From Bryoerythrophyllum caledonicum (Eukaryota; Streptophyta; Bryopsida; Pottiales; Pottiaceae), in contig OZ020518.1 of NCBI GenBank assembly GCA_963971425.1, positions 17,798,990 through 17,862,989 of the forward strand: a stretch of DNA of 64,000 nucleotides. Direction: 5' to 3'. Position numbers and translations under genes: made by a program. Below are positions 44,931 to 62,461 of the stretch, in pieces; the first letter of the stretch is position 1; every line of letters starts with the position of its first letter. The notes under the pieces are model-generated. The model did not search any database. It saw only the letters and a list, made by a program, of their open reading frames with translations, and was not told the DNA's origin.

Positions 44931-46640
44931 ATTTCTTCACTTTCGGAAACCCTAGGTCTTTTTTGCATTTACTTTGTTAAGTGCAAGACTTTCATTGTAT
45001 ACATAGTGTAAAAATACTTAAATCATGCGCTCATGCTTGTCTTTTCCCTCTAATCTTTCTTTAAGACTAAAACTTCTCATTTTCAAACCCTGCCCCCAAA
45101 ACCCGAGTACAAATTGACTCATAACTTTAACTCTAAAGGTCTAATGACTCTAAGATTTTGACGAAAGGTTCATCAACCTTATTTAAAGCTCTCTATCAGT
45201 TTTCATAACTATTGGCTTAATAACCACCAAGATACACTCTCTTAGAATATACTGCCTCTATTTTGGACCCTTACCAGCTTCCCCCTATATTACTCCTAAG
45301 CTATTGTTTGTATGCACCTCAAATTTTTTATACACAATACCAACATGACATAGAACACTTCTACAAAAGAAAAAGAAAAAATTTCTTCTTCAATCTTTCC
45401 CTATGAACTAGATTCCTTATCTCAAACTCTGCCTTAAATTGGCCCTAAAAAATCCAGTTGTAAATTCTCTCATAACTTTCAACTAAAATGGCTAATCCAT
45501 CTAAGATTTTGATACAATATTTTCAAGGCAATTACAGTACCACAATCAAAATTTCATTGTCAAATTCACAATGATCGCTGAGAACCACCTTTTCAAAGTC
45601 TACGTACTCCGCTGCTACACTTACTAAACCTTTTTTTTTATTCAAAACATGATCACGACTTCAATCTCACTCCGATTGGAGCGTGTGATAAACTATGAGA
45701 AAGATAAGAACAAAAAGAACCTCACTCCAAAAATGAAAGCTAAACTCAAAGCACTTGCAATGCTAGACCCAAAATTTAGAACGCTTTTGTAGTCTTCAAG
45801 CGAGGGAAGAAGTCACAGAAAGACAAGGATCAACATTAGCCCACGCCATCAAGCTTCCTCTTTTAACCAAACCTTGGTCACCTCAGTCAAGTCACCTCCA
45901 AATCCTCACCCATATCTTCCCATAGAAGCCTAGATTCCCTTTTATCTCTTATTTACTACTTCTATTACTAGCTGCCCCATTTTTTCTCCTCAATTTTGAT
46001 CCCAAACAATAACATTCTTTACTTTTGCTATGAATTAAAACACCACATCAACATTTATAGGTTTATTTTTATGTTTGAAGAGTTAAATAATGGCTCAAAT
46101 GTCATAAGAGTTCAAGTACTGTCGTCGACCACGGCTCAGTTTGACTGGCTGAGCATTCCGTCGCGCCTAGCTAGTCCGACTTTGATTTCTTGGCTTGTTG
46201 GAGCAGCTCGCACGCGCGTGGTTCGGGGACTACTGGAATCACCCAGTGGACGTTCCTTAACCCTGAGCTAGTATCAAGATGTAGTAAAAATCTTCTAAGA
46301 TAAGGATGTCATTGGATGAAACATGACTGTGTAATTGAGGATTAAATCGCTAGTCATGTCTTTACTGTAGGCCCTAACCATTCACTTTCCATTTTTTTCT
46401 TAATAAATTTGTCTTTCTACAATATCTACTGAATGCCTTCACGACAACGGAGAAACCCTCGATGCTACATCCCGTGACACATCAATTTTGAAGAAATATA
46501 GTCACAGTTTTTTTAGGGGTGAGGTAGTGGACCAATCATATTACGCTCTCGTGGTGAACACTTATTCTCAGAAGCATGCTAACTTAGTTGAGGTGGGCTC
46601 CATTAGATTTTTGAACAAATGTCTCTAAAAACAAAATTAA
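44931..46640. other. intergenic
   Basis: No gene recognised. 46100-46290 is GC-richer and its end, TTAACCCTGAGCTAG then AGATGTAGTA, is shared with 13185-13220. Otherwise AT-rich with CT-rich plus-strand text at 45050-45480, where two blocks (45070-45200 and 45420-45520) are similar: TTCAAACCCTGCC or TCAAACTCTGCC followed by TCATAACTTT and GGTCTAATGACTCTAAGATT or GGCTAATCCATCTAAGATTT. Confidence 0.4.
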
Positions 46641-46649
46641 ATTAACAAC

Positions 46650-47138
46650 TTCGATTTCATCTCGGAAAGTTTTCTTATCATAGACAAATGAACCGGTAAC
46701 ATCAACATTGATAATAAACTCTCCACAAACTTTTGGAAAAATCTTACAATTCTAGATTTAGAAAACACATGCACTATCAAATGCCGTATTGGACAATGTA
46801 TGAAAAATGCCCGCAAACAACTCTTCTTTGGAATAGAACAACTTTCATCTATAACAAGCCCAATATGCACCTCCACGGACTCGGACACTTAGCTACACAT
46901 ACTTCTCAAATGCCAAAACCATGACATACACTCCCTAATTGTCAAAAGGCACAATAAAGCAGTATGGAAAATAAAAAAACTAATTGTATCTTCAAATATA
47001 ATCCAGGAGCTTTATACTTATTAATGCCAGAATCTTCAACAACCTACAAGAAAACATGGTCCCTCCATGGCTACTTCCATACACATGTGGAATCCAAAGA
47101 TGTCATTGTAATGCCAAATATAAACCAGACATACTATG
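46650..47138 (+). pseudogene. LINE reverse-transcriptase tail, copy 2
   Basis: Plus-strand frames give CPQTTLLWNRTTFIYNKP, ICTSTDSDT-stop-LHILLKC, HDIHSLIVKRHNKAVWKIKK, then ENMVPPWLLPYTCGIQRCH and CNAKYKPDIL up to 47135. HSLIVKRHNxxVWKI is shared with copy 1 (41188-41519). Several shifts and stops. TTAA MITE R4 begins right behind it (47141). Confidence 0.6.
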
Positions 47139-47144
47139 CGTTAA

Positions 47145-47957
47145 CCCCTAAATTTCTTTGACAATTTCACATCAAAAACACTTCAAAAACTGTTTGTTTT
47201 AGTGCAATGGGTAAGGACACAACAAAAACTTTAATTCTAGTTTTAACCGTGGAATCTCAATTAAGACTTATTAAGTAACTTACATAAAAAAAACTTCATA
47301 AAAATTGACCGCATGGATTGTAATATTATAGTCTTTGAAGTAAAAAAAATGGGTCCATTTTCTTCCCTGCGTTTAGTGGATCAGCAGACTCTGACTTCAG
47401 TTGGTGTCAAATTTTTGCACTACACAAGGTCTAAAATCATCACCATCATGTTAAGCATGATATTAGATCCTTGTACTTCAATTTTTAGAGGAAGAAAAGG
47501 ATGTAGCATATTCAAAAAAATTGTGGAAGGAGTGGAGGTTCAAAAATTGAAAATTGGCGTTATAATTTTTTGTGAACTTAGTATGTTTTAGAATAAGAAT
47601 CCATAAAGTCAATAAGAAGGTTTACACTATACATGCTGCAAAAAAAAATAAAAAAATAAAAAATGATGATCTTGAAGTTTTATTTGAAAAAGAAAAAGAA
47701 AATTTGGTACCTTGCCCGACAATGTGCGATAATGTGTGAAAATGTTTGACTTGGATTTATATGCCTTTTTTCACTAAAGACAAGAGATTTTTTTTGACAA
47801 TATGAAAGAAAATAATATTACTAGCTAGTATTGAAAATTGTACATTCAATAAAGTGTCCTAGCAATAGTTTTTGGAGTTGCCCGACTTGCCCGCTCTCCC
47901 CATTTGAACTTCAAACCCTATAACTTTTTCATAAAATGTCGGATTTAGGAGAAATTA
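47145..47957 (+). mobile_element. TTAA-flanked MITE, family 1, copy R4 (truncated)
   Basis: Left flank TTAA (47141-47144) and tip CCCCTAAATTTCTTTGACAA. Collinear with R1 up to AACTTTTTCATAAAATGTCG, then broken at about 47957; no right tip was found. Confidence 0.75.
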
Positions 47958-48660
47958 ATGAAATTGCAACCCTTGGATGGAAAGTTGACTCCCTTATTGT
48001 CATTGCCGCTAGCGCTAGAGCTTCTACCTTTATCCCCTCTAGGAAAAGTCTCAAAAACATTCAATATCCCCATCAATCCAATTAGAAAGACATTCACAAA
48101 AATCAACACTATTGCCTCCAACATGCAATGTCCATACTTCTACACAAACAAAAACTCAAAAATAACCAACCTCTCCCTGATTTATATGATATCCCTTAAA
48201 CCCTCTCAGAAACACATATCTAACCTATACATATCACCTCTTAGAATTGAGCCTTACAGCCCTGTTGGTCCTTGGTTTCTGGTTACAAGTTACTGGTTAC
48301 ATGTTACTGGTTACATAGTGTCTACCCTTGAGAGGGAGGAGTAGTTCCATGCTATCAAACCTTTGTCCGGTGGACATGGATTAAGTGGTGGAACGATCAC
48401 ATACTTTATTCCCTCCTGCCCCCCTTCAAGGACCCGGGTTTTTTTTTTTTTTTTCATCTTTAGTTGAAGAGCATGCTTGATGTAAGAGCATCCTCAACTC
48501 TGTTGTGGCATAAGATCACGGTAAAGGTCTTGGCAAATCCTTGAGCCGCCGCATTTGTGTACAGTGAACTCCGTCTACAACAATTCTATTTGTTTGTTTG
48601 CTATAAATAATGGCTTTGGTCTAGAAATGTGCGGCGTGAGAAGAAAAAGCTGATTGTTAG
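47958..48660. other. intergenic
   Basis: A 128-codon open frame (47958-48344) starts at the breakpoint of MITE R4 but has no domain and an unremarkable composition. GTTACTGGTTACAT repeats at 48280-48325. A 90-bp dispersed-repeat copy lies at 48365-48460, with a T run at 48430-48445. Confidence 0.4.
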
Positions 48661-49408
48661 GGGGGTTTCACACATGGACCATGGTACCAAAGGACCAAAC
48701 TATGCCAAGGTGTCGAGTTTTTGAGGTGGAAAAAATATTGAAATATGCAATTTGTAGAGTTTAGGACCTTCCATGTGTGAAAGTTGAAGGTATCAAGTTG
48801 AGAGGTTGTGATCTATACCATTTGGCAAATCCCAAGTCAATTTCTACTTCTAAAAGGTCTTACTTTTATGAAATTTCCTCACATTCTTTAGCCATGGAGG
48901 CCTACAAATGGACACTTTTCTAGTGAAAAAAAATCAAGGAAATGGTCAAAATTCTCAATACACTAAAAATTCCAGCACAAGCACTGGCACAAAAAAATGC
49001 AGGTAAAAAAATTTAGGAGAAAATTTGAATACAAAATTTCAAGTAAAAAAGTTGGATAAAATAGTTAGGTAAAGAATTTGGGTAAATATTCCAAGATAAA
49101 ATAACTTATTGTTATATTCTAAGGGTTGAGATTCTGTCAAATCTTAATATGTTAATGAAATAAATGTTCTGCACTTCAGCAAGAGTATGGTCTCAACGAG
49201 AATAGAAACCCAAACTTCTTGCAAGGAACCAAAGTCTTGGTGTCGAAACCTCCAAAAAAATGCTTCCACATAGGTATTTTAGATGCCCTTGGTACCTTGG
49301 TCCAAGTGTGAAACCCCAAGGTCTTGACCAAGGCCGATATTGAGGCTCTACATCAATCAAATTGCTAGTAGCACTTGGTACCTTGGTACAATGGTCCATG
49401 TGTGTAAA
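48661..49408. mobile_element. inverted-repeat element, hAT-like ends (tentative)
   Basis: Left end TTTCACACATGGACCATGG; two right-end candidates in the same orientation: 49281-49316 (inverted: TTTCACACTTGGACCAAGG) and 49367-49408 (inverted: TTTACACACATGGACCATTG). Non-coding. The doubled right end suggests either two nested copies or an internal duplication. Target duplication not seen. Confidence 0.6.
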
Positions 49409-50249
49409 TGAAATGGAAAAGTACAGTGTGAGGAGGAAAAACTAAATGCTATAGATGAAAGGGCTGTTGAAACGAGGCCTTATTTTTTTGTCAATCTAGA
49501 GCCAAATTGCAAACCCCCCCAAAAAAGAATATTCCCCAAAAGTGGGAAAATTATGATTTTATGTCGCCAAAACTTCATTGATGGCCATTGCTGTATCGCC
49601 ATATTGCCACTAATGAACAGTTGGGACTCCATCTTATCACCAAAAAGGATGTACAATTATATGTTTATGGAGATGAATTCTCCAAAATGGATATCTATGG
49701 AGAAAATTTGGTTTTGTATGGCTTCAGGAGAAAGCCAGAAGTGCTACAGCTCCCTGGCCTATTTGGCCACTGTGGCTATCCCACTAAAACGAAAAAATAA
49801 GGGCTGGTTGTAAGGTTGGATGACCTCTAACCACCAACTTAAGCTTGCTGACCTATTTATAGCATTTGTATACGTGGTAAGACATTTTTTGGGAATTCAA
49901 AATAGGATTTCATGAATATTGCAATTGTCGTGACCAATTATTTCTTCATATTGAAATTGCTACAAATTTTCAAAGTGGATAGTATGCCGTGACCCATTCC
50001 TCGACATACAAAACTCTCTATTTCCACACTATGTTGTACTAATGACCACTTCAGCATCGACTAAAAACCGGCAGCTTTGAACCAATCATGAACTGACACC
50101 CAATCATATCTAACTTCCTAAAATTTCGGAAATGGGGTGGGTCTGTGGTGGTTTTGGTCCACTTTAGCTTGTTGGTTCTGGGTTTCGTGGTGGTTATAGG
50201 TCATCCAACCTTAATGTATGCTCGTGCGTGGCCAAAAGCTTCCCAACAG
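49409..50249. other. intergenic
   Basis: No gene. Open frames 49553-49813 and 49588-49800 overlap in different frames and show no domain. Confidence 0.4.
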
Positions 50250-50253
50250 TAAC

Positions 50254-50350
50254 TGCACAGTAAATAGGTGCCAGAATGCACAGTAAATAGATCGCCTAAA
50301 TGCACTGTAAATAGGTGCCAGTATGCACAGTTAAAAAGGTACCAGAATAG
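50254..50350. repeat. about 25-bp tandem repeat
   Basis: Four imperfect units of GCACAGTAAATAGGTGCCAGAAT (variants with CACTGTAAATAG and CACAGTTAAAAAGG). Confidence 0.65.
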
Positions 50351-51986
50351 ACGGCCTTGGGGGAGCCACATCATCCACGAAACCCGACACTTCGCCCAAA
50401 AGCGCCACTCTCGTACATTTCAGAAGTCCAATTCTACAAAAAGGTGTACATAATGCAAGGATCCACGTCCTTAAACCCCGGCGCCTTAAACTGACACCAC
50501 CTCGGGTTTGAAACAATCGTATGGGGTGAAGCAGAGCGGACGTTGATGGAAAAATTGCAAAATCGTATACAAATGCACGTGAAGCTGCTGCCGCTGGATC
50601 AGCGCGGAGAGACGTGCTTGTTCGCCCGCTTGCTTCTTCTCTCTAGTTTGTTCTTTTTGGGAGCCGTAAGAGTGGTAGCGAGTTCCGAGTCGTGCTTCCC
50701 AGTGAAACCACAGCATAGCGTACGGCGCCATGGTTAGATTAAGCTACTGCAGATTTGGAATCGAGGAACTAGAGGCGCTGGTGGATGCGCGGGCGGCCGG
50801 CAATTGGTACGTTATCGTTGCTGTTGTGTCGTGAACGGGAGGGCGGCGGAGGTACTGATGGAGTGCATTAGGACTAAGTTTATCTCCGCAAAGAGAAAGA
50901 GTGTTCTAGTTTTGGTGAGAGAAAAATGTGCCTGGTTGAGAATTGGATAGTGTATTAGTTTGCTCGGGAGAGAGAAGGACGGTAGTTCGCTATCCGAGAA
51001 GATTTGGACTGCTTTTTTATTGAGCTGCGAGCACGAGCTGTGAGGGAATGTTTTTTTGATGATTTGGAGAATGGATGTTTCGGCCGCGTGGAGAGTGAGC
51101 AGGTGATTGCGTTCACTTGAGCTGAGGGACTGTTGTGACTGCAGCGAGGGTGTTCTTTCTTAGGCGCTGCGTCGGTTAATTGTGGAAGTTTGCTTTGCGC
51201 TCTTGGAAGGTGATATGATCAATTGTTTGATCAGATTCTTGCTGATCGGGAGTGGATGTTAGTGCGGAGTTGGATAGAAACTCGATGCTCAGCGTTCCGG
51301 CAGTATTTCAGTGAGGTGATAAGCTATTAGGAACATTGGGCGAGAGTATATTGCGGAGCAGGAGGAGCAGGTTGTTCACAAGATGTGATTCGTTGTTAGT
51401 TCCGTGCAGGGTTGCGTATAATCTATGTGTTTCGGAATTTTGAGCTGTTGGATTGCTAATTAGTTGAGTGAAGGATGCTGTTGGATTTTTTCCGGGTTTA
51501 CGCATGTTGAAGCAGAAAATGTATCAAGGTTACATGTACTAGACGTTCTATTTATTCCAACTCTGAATAATTTGTCTTGCGCTTACGGCCTTTGTTAAGA
51601 AATCCTGGAGGTAATACCTCTGGCATGTTGATTGAGCATCCATGGAACAGTTGCAGTTAAAAGTCAGCAGTCTAGTTGAAAATTAGAGCTCAAGCACGTG
51701 TTATAGTATGGTTCTATCCCTTTAGAGGTTATCTCATTCTGCGAAACTGGTTTGCAGAAGATCCTCCGATGTTTTTGCGATACACTGGCAAGATTCCACA
51801 GCCTACGAGATCTCGAGGCAGCACGGCACACTAGTGGCTCAGGTGTTGATATAAATACCTGCTAAAGCGAAGAGCGGCGCTTTCTATTTGAATTATTTCT
51901 TCAATGTGAGCAACTCTCTGGAGCAGAACTGGGGTAATTGATCTTTCTATCAATCTGGCTTGAAATTGAGGCTGAAATTGAGGGCA
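50351..51986 (+). promoter_or_regulatory. upstream region and leader of the ABCC gene
   Basis: No conserved frame. GC rises from about 50560, and 50740-51960 has many GTGAG and stop words, consistent with promoter and untranslated leader, perhaps with leader introns. I looked for upstream exons encoding a TMD0 domain and saw none. Function is assigned by position only. Confidence 0.4.
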
Positions 51987-58987
<7,001 letters not shown>

Positions 58988-59812
58988 GTCACTCAAAGCT
59001 GGGACTTTTATCGTCAAATAGAATTGAGTGCATATCAAGGCCCAACTGCTTGTCATTCTTCAAACTTTTGAGAATTGCAAGCAACCAAGAGTTGGTTTCC
59101 AAGAGCAAGAAGGCATTCATCATTTCCAAGCGCAAGGATGTATACATTTATCCAAGAGATGCACTTATATGGAGGTGGCAATATTCTTAAGTGAAAGCAC
59201 AACATCGTACCTTCATGTTCTAAGCTACTGATGCTTGAGTCCATCTTTCCTTTTGTGAGATAGCTTACATGTATTTCCAGTTACTATATAATCCACTACT
59301 AGTAGCTTCTTTTTTTTGGGTTTATTTATCCACTTATTATTTACAGTGCCTCTTAACTCTGATCACATGTTTTGAAGTTTGATATTTCAGTGTCTGAGCG
59401 AACTGACACATACAAGTGCTAAGATGAAAGTTTTATCAATTTCTGTTTTGAATTAGGGACCTGAATCAGTACGATACATGTTTGTTAATGCATGCTCATT
59501 ATACAAATGGACAGTCAATAGTTATCTTCCTCACTTGATTATTATTGTAACTGCATAGTATGACCACTTTCACAACAATATTGTGAGCTAATGCATGCAT
59601 TTTATTGAGATAACTTTTAGAAGTCCTTATTGTTTGTTGTAAAGTACCCTCCAATAAGAGTTGTCGTTAGTTATTTTCAAACGGTTGTTAGAGTTGTTTT
59701 TTACAAGAAAAAAGGGCCATTATACACACACTTCAAGTGCAATGGCTCTATAACTCCACACACCTTTTTGAACATATTGAGAAGCCTAAGTCTAAGCATC
59801 AAGATTGTGGAA
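58988..59812. other. ABCC 3' flank
   Basis: Likely 3' untranslated sequence up to about 59300, followed by AT-rich sequence with no gene. No poly(A) signal can be assigned securely. Confidence 0.4.
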
Positions 59813-60660
59813 GTATTATTCTGTACATATTAGGGTTTTAAGCTAGAGGTATGCTACCATCGAGTTGACCGTCCTTTTGTAGAAAGCACGGCTTGGATCC
59901 ATTCAGAAAGCATGTCTACCAAGCTCAACGACCATTTTGGGTCAGGGCCTTCCCAAATTGCTTGCAATTGTGCGCACATCTCGTCGTTGTTATGAGCTCC
60001 TGGTCCACATAGTCAAGTGTTGTACGACACCCTTTCGCCATGCGGACAATTTTGCTCTTCTTACAACGTGCAAAAGCTCCCAAGACCATCACTATAAAGC
60101 GGTCAGATTTAAAAGTTGGTGAAACACAATCCATGTTGTACTTCTCGTAGACTGTTCTCTAAACCAACACACTTAAAATTCTTCTCAATCTCAAAAGTCA
60201 ACTCATCACTCCAAATGACACAATTCCAATCTTGAGCAGTCCACTTCTTGTGTTGAAAAGCAAACTCCAACCTCTTTGCCTTGTGTACATTGCTAAGGTA
60301 AGGCTTCTTTAGTGATACTCGTGCAAGAAATCCAATGGATTGAAGAGCCTTCATGAGAGTGTTAGGACAAACGTTCTCTAGCATACTATTCGTGATCTCA
60401 GCCAAGGTAGCATGTCTATTGCCTGTAACCTTGCGCACTAAAGTCCTAACATCCCTCTCACCGAGTTTCGGAGTTCTACTTGGGCTCTTCTTCGGATGAA
60501 TTGACTCCCCCTCTTGGACCTGCTTCAATATCCTCTAGATTTGTCGATCTAAAACCCCCCTTTCAGCAGCAATCTCACGCATTTTTGAACCTGCAACCTT
60601 CATTCCAATGATACAGGCCTTCTCTTCAACACTCACAAGTACTTTTTGTTACAATTGGAG
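59813..60660 (-). pseudogene. Tc1-type transposase, copy 1 (truncated)
   Basis: Minus-strand reading begins near 60655: VEEKACIIGMKVAGSKMREI, AAERGVLDRQI-stop (paired-type helix-turn-helix), then open from 60528: SRTPKLGERDVRTLVRK (AT-hook/linker), HATLAEITN, KKPYLSNVHKAKRLEFA, and NCVIWSDELTFEI with the first catalytic Asp. A shift near 60120 leads to MDCVSPTFKSDRFIVMVLGA, after which similarity fades; the second Asp and the Glu are not found. The order matches Tc1 transposases. A possible terminal repeat is GTATTATTCTGTAC near 59816, inverse-like to GTACTGTATAATAC at 60758. Confidence 0.8.
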
Positions 60661-60760
60661 TTCCATAGTTATGTTTTGAGCATCAGAGAGCAAGAAGTCG
60701 GAGGATAGAGAGTTGATGAGTGAAAAGGAAGAAAAAGGTGACAACCATTATTGGAGGGTA

Positions 60761-62459
60761 CTGTATAATACCCGGGAGCTAAGATATGGACAGAGAAATT
60801 TTGAGCCTCAACCCTATGAAAACTCTAAATTTCAAAATGTTGTAAACCATTCAAAAATGCATGAAATTGATAACCATAAAGTGCAATGGAAAGCGTAGAG
60901 AGACTACTTTCAAATTGTAGGATATGTTATGTTGAAAAGCACAAAATATACAACAATTTGGAATTTTTTTGACATGGTGTCTACCATCTAGTACTACCAC
61001 CTCGAGCATCAATAACAACTTTAATTTGGAAAGGCCTTGTGAATGTGAGTGTATTAACCACATCTCTAGATAATCATTCCCATTCACGTTGAATGATAAA
61101 AGCCATTTGCTCCACAGAACGTGGCCGATACTTGTTCTAAACATGGTCCATTATAATTTTCCATAGATTCTCTATAGGATTGAAATTTAGGGAGTTAGGT
61201 GGCCAATTTCATTTTGTCATGCCATGAGAGTCTCTCCACCTATTAGGTAGGAAATTACGATGCACTAGAGCACCATCCTCCATGAGAATCATGTCATTTG
61301 GATGATCATGAAGGAAATAAAAGGTACATAATGCTCTCTCGTACACAATTTTCACAAAGCCACCATTAGTTCTTGTACTTGCACGGATTATGACTATATG
61401 AGACTTATGATAGTCACTAAAAGTGCTCCATACTATAACAAAAACACAACTGGGCTTAAAGGTTGGATGTAAACAATCCCATGAGTACATGTTGTAAACT
61501 TGACGCTAAACTCGTATCGACCGTGAATGCTTGCTAACCTCAAACGATGATTCATCTGTCCATATGACATTCTTCTAGTCCTCTTCACTCCAATGTGCAT
61601 AAACTTCAGCAAAAACAAGCCTCCGTGCCTTGTGTGCATCTCTAAGAAAAGGCTTTTTGACTGCAACACAGTTGTTGAAGCCAAGAGCCCAAATGTATCG
61701 CCTCAATGTATGAATGCAAATTTTTGTTGTCATTTGGACCCGAATTATAGCAATAGGTGCACGACTATCATTATGTACAAGTCATTTGAGTTTTCGCATG
61801 ACATAGAAATTAAACTTACGTCTTCTACCAGCAGGCTATAGAGAAATAAGAGTACTACAAAGTTGATACCGCTTCATGAGAGCAGAAACCGTTTGACGCA
61901 CTATGCCGAATTCACGTCCAATTTTAGCACCAGAGACTCCCGCTTTGTGCATACTAACAATGCGGCACTTTTCTTTTATTGTGAGGTTCCTCGACTTTCA
62001 TTGTAAACAAAGAGCTAACTTCCGGCTCTTCTTGAAATGACACAATTTCACTTGAAAAAAGACACTCAACTAACCTCTCATTCTCACCTTATATCTCTAT
62101 CAATTTGCTTTGGAGATATGTCATGGTGCATAAATACAAGAAGCTTGTGCATATCTAAGTTGAAATGCACACACGTATGTCGACATGTGTGTCTCAGATA
62201 AGAACGACCAAAATTACACATGAACACCAAAATAACATGAACACGTAGTTCACATGTTCACTTGATCCTTGATTGATCATAAAGACATTGCAATTAGATT
62301 AATGTAACATTTGTCACTTGACAATAACCGCAATATGTAGTTGCTCTTAGAGCCCAGTGCAATTTTATGAAAAATATAATTTTTGGCATTCACCTGAAGT
62401 TCACCATGTTTTTGGCCTTATTAAGGATGTCCATATCTTTGTTGTCGAGTACTGTACAA
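60761..62459 (-). mobile_element. Tc1-type DD34E transposon
   Basis: 1699 bp flanked by TA (60759-60760, 62460-62461). Terminal inverted repeats of about 33 bp: left CTGTATAATACCCGGGAGCT, right (inverted) TTGTACAGTACTCGACAACA, then AAGATATGGACA perfectly on both. About 26 of 34 bases agree. The element contains the complete-length but stop-ridden transposase on the minus strand. Length and TA target are standard for Tc1. Confidence 0.78.
60981..62001 (-). pseudogene. Tc1 transposase, DD34E, full length with stops
   Basis: A single minus-strand frame from about 62001 to the stop at 60981, with no indel found. It reads NLTIKEKCRIVSMHKAGVSG and GREFGIVRQTVSALMKRY (paired-type helix-turn-helix), PAGRRRK, RRYIWALGFNN, KKPFLRDAHKARRLVFAEVY, NVIWTDESSFEV (first Asp), HPTFKPSCVFVIVWS, MILMEDGALVHRN (second Asp) and NSLNFNPIENLW (Glu), ending DARGGSTRW. 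There are 34 positions between second Asp and Glu, hence DD34E. Premature stops follow LISL, MRKLK, WSEED, SIRV, GMTK, MDHV and QREWE; at least three sit where Tc1 proteins have Trp. DD34E Tc1 elements are common in animals and fungi; plant mariners are usually DD39D. Confidence 0.88.
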
Positions 62460-62461
62460 TA

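Noticed and set aside
47958..48344. 128-codon frame after MITE R4
   Set aside because: Starts at the broken edge of a MITE, has no domain, and lies in sequence with few G residues that lowers stop frequency.
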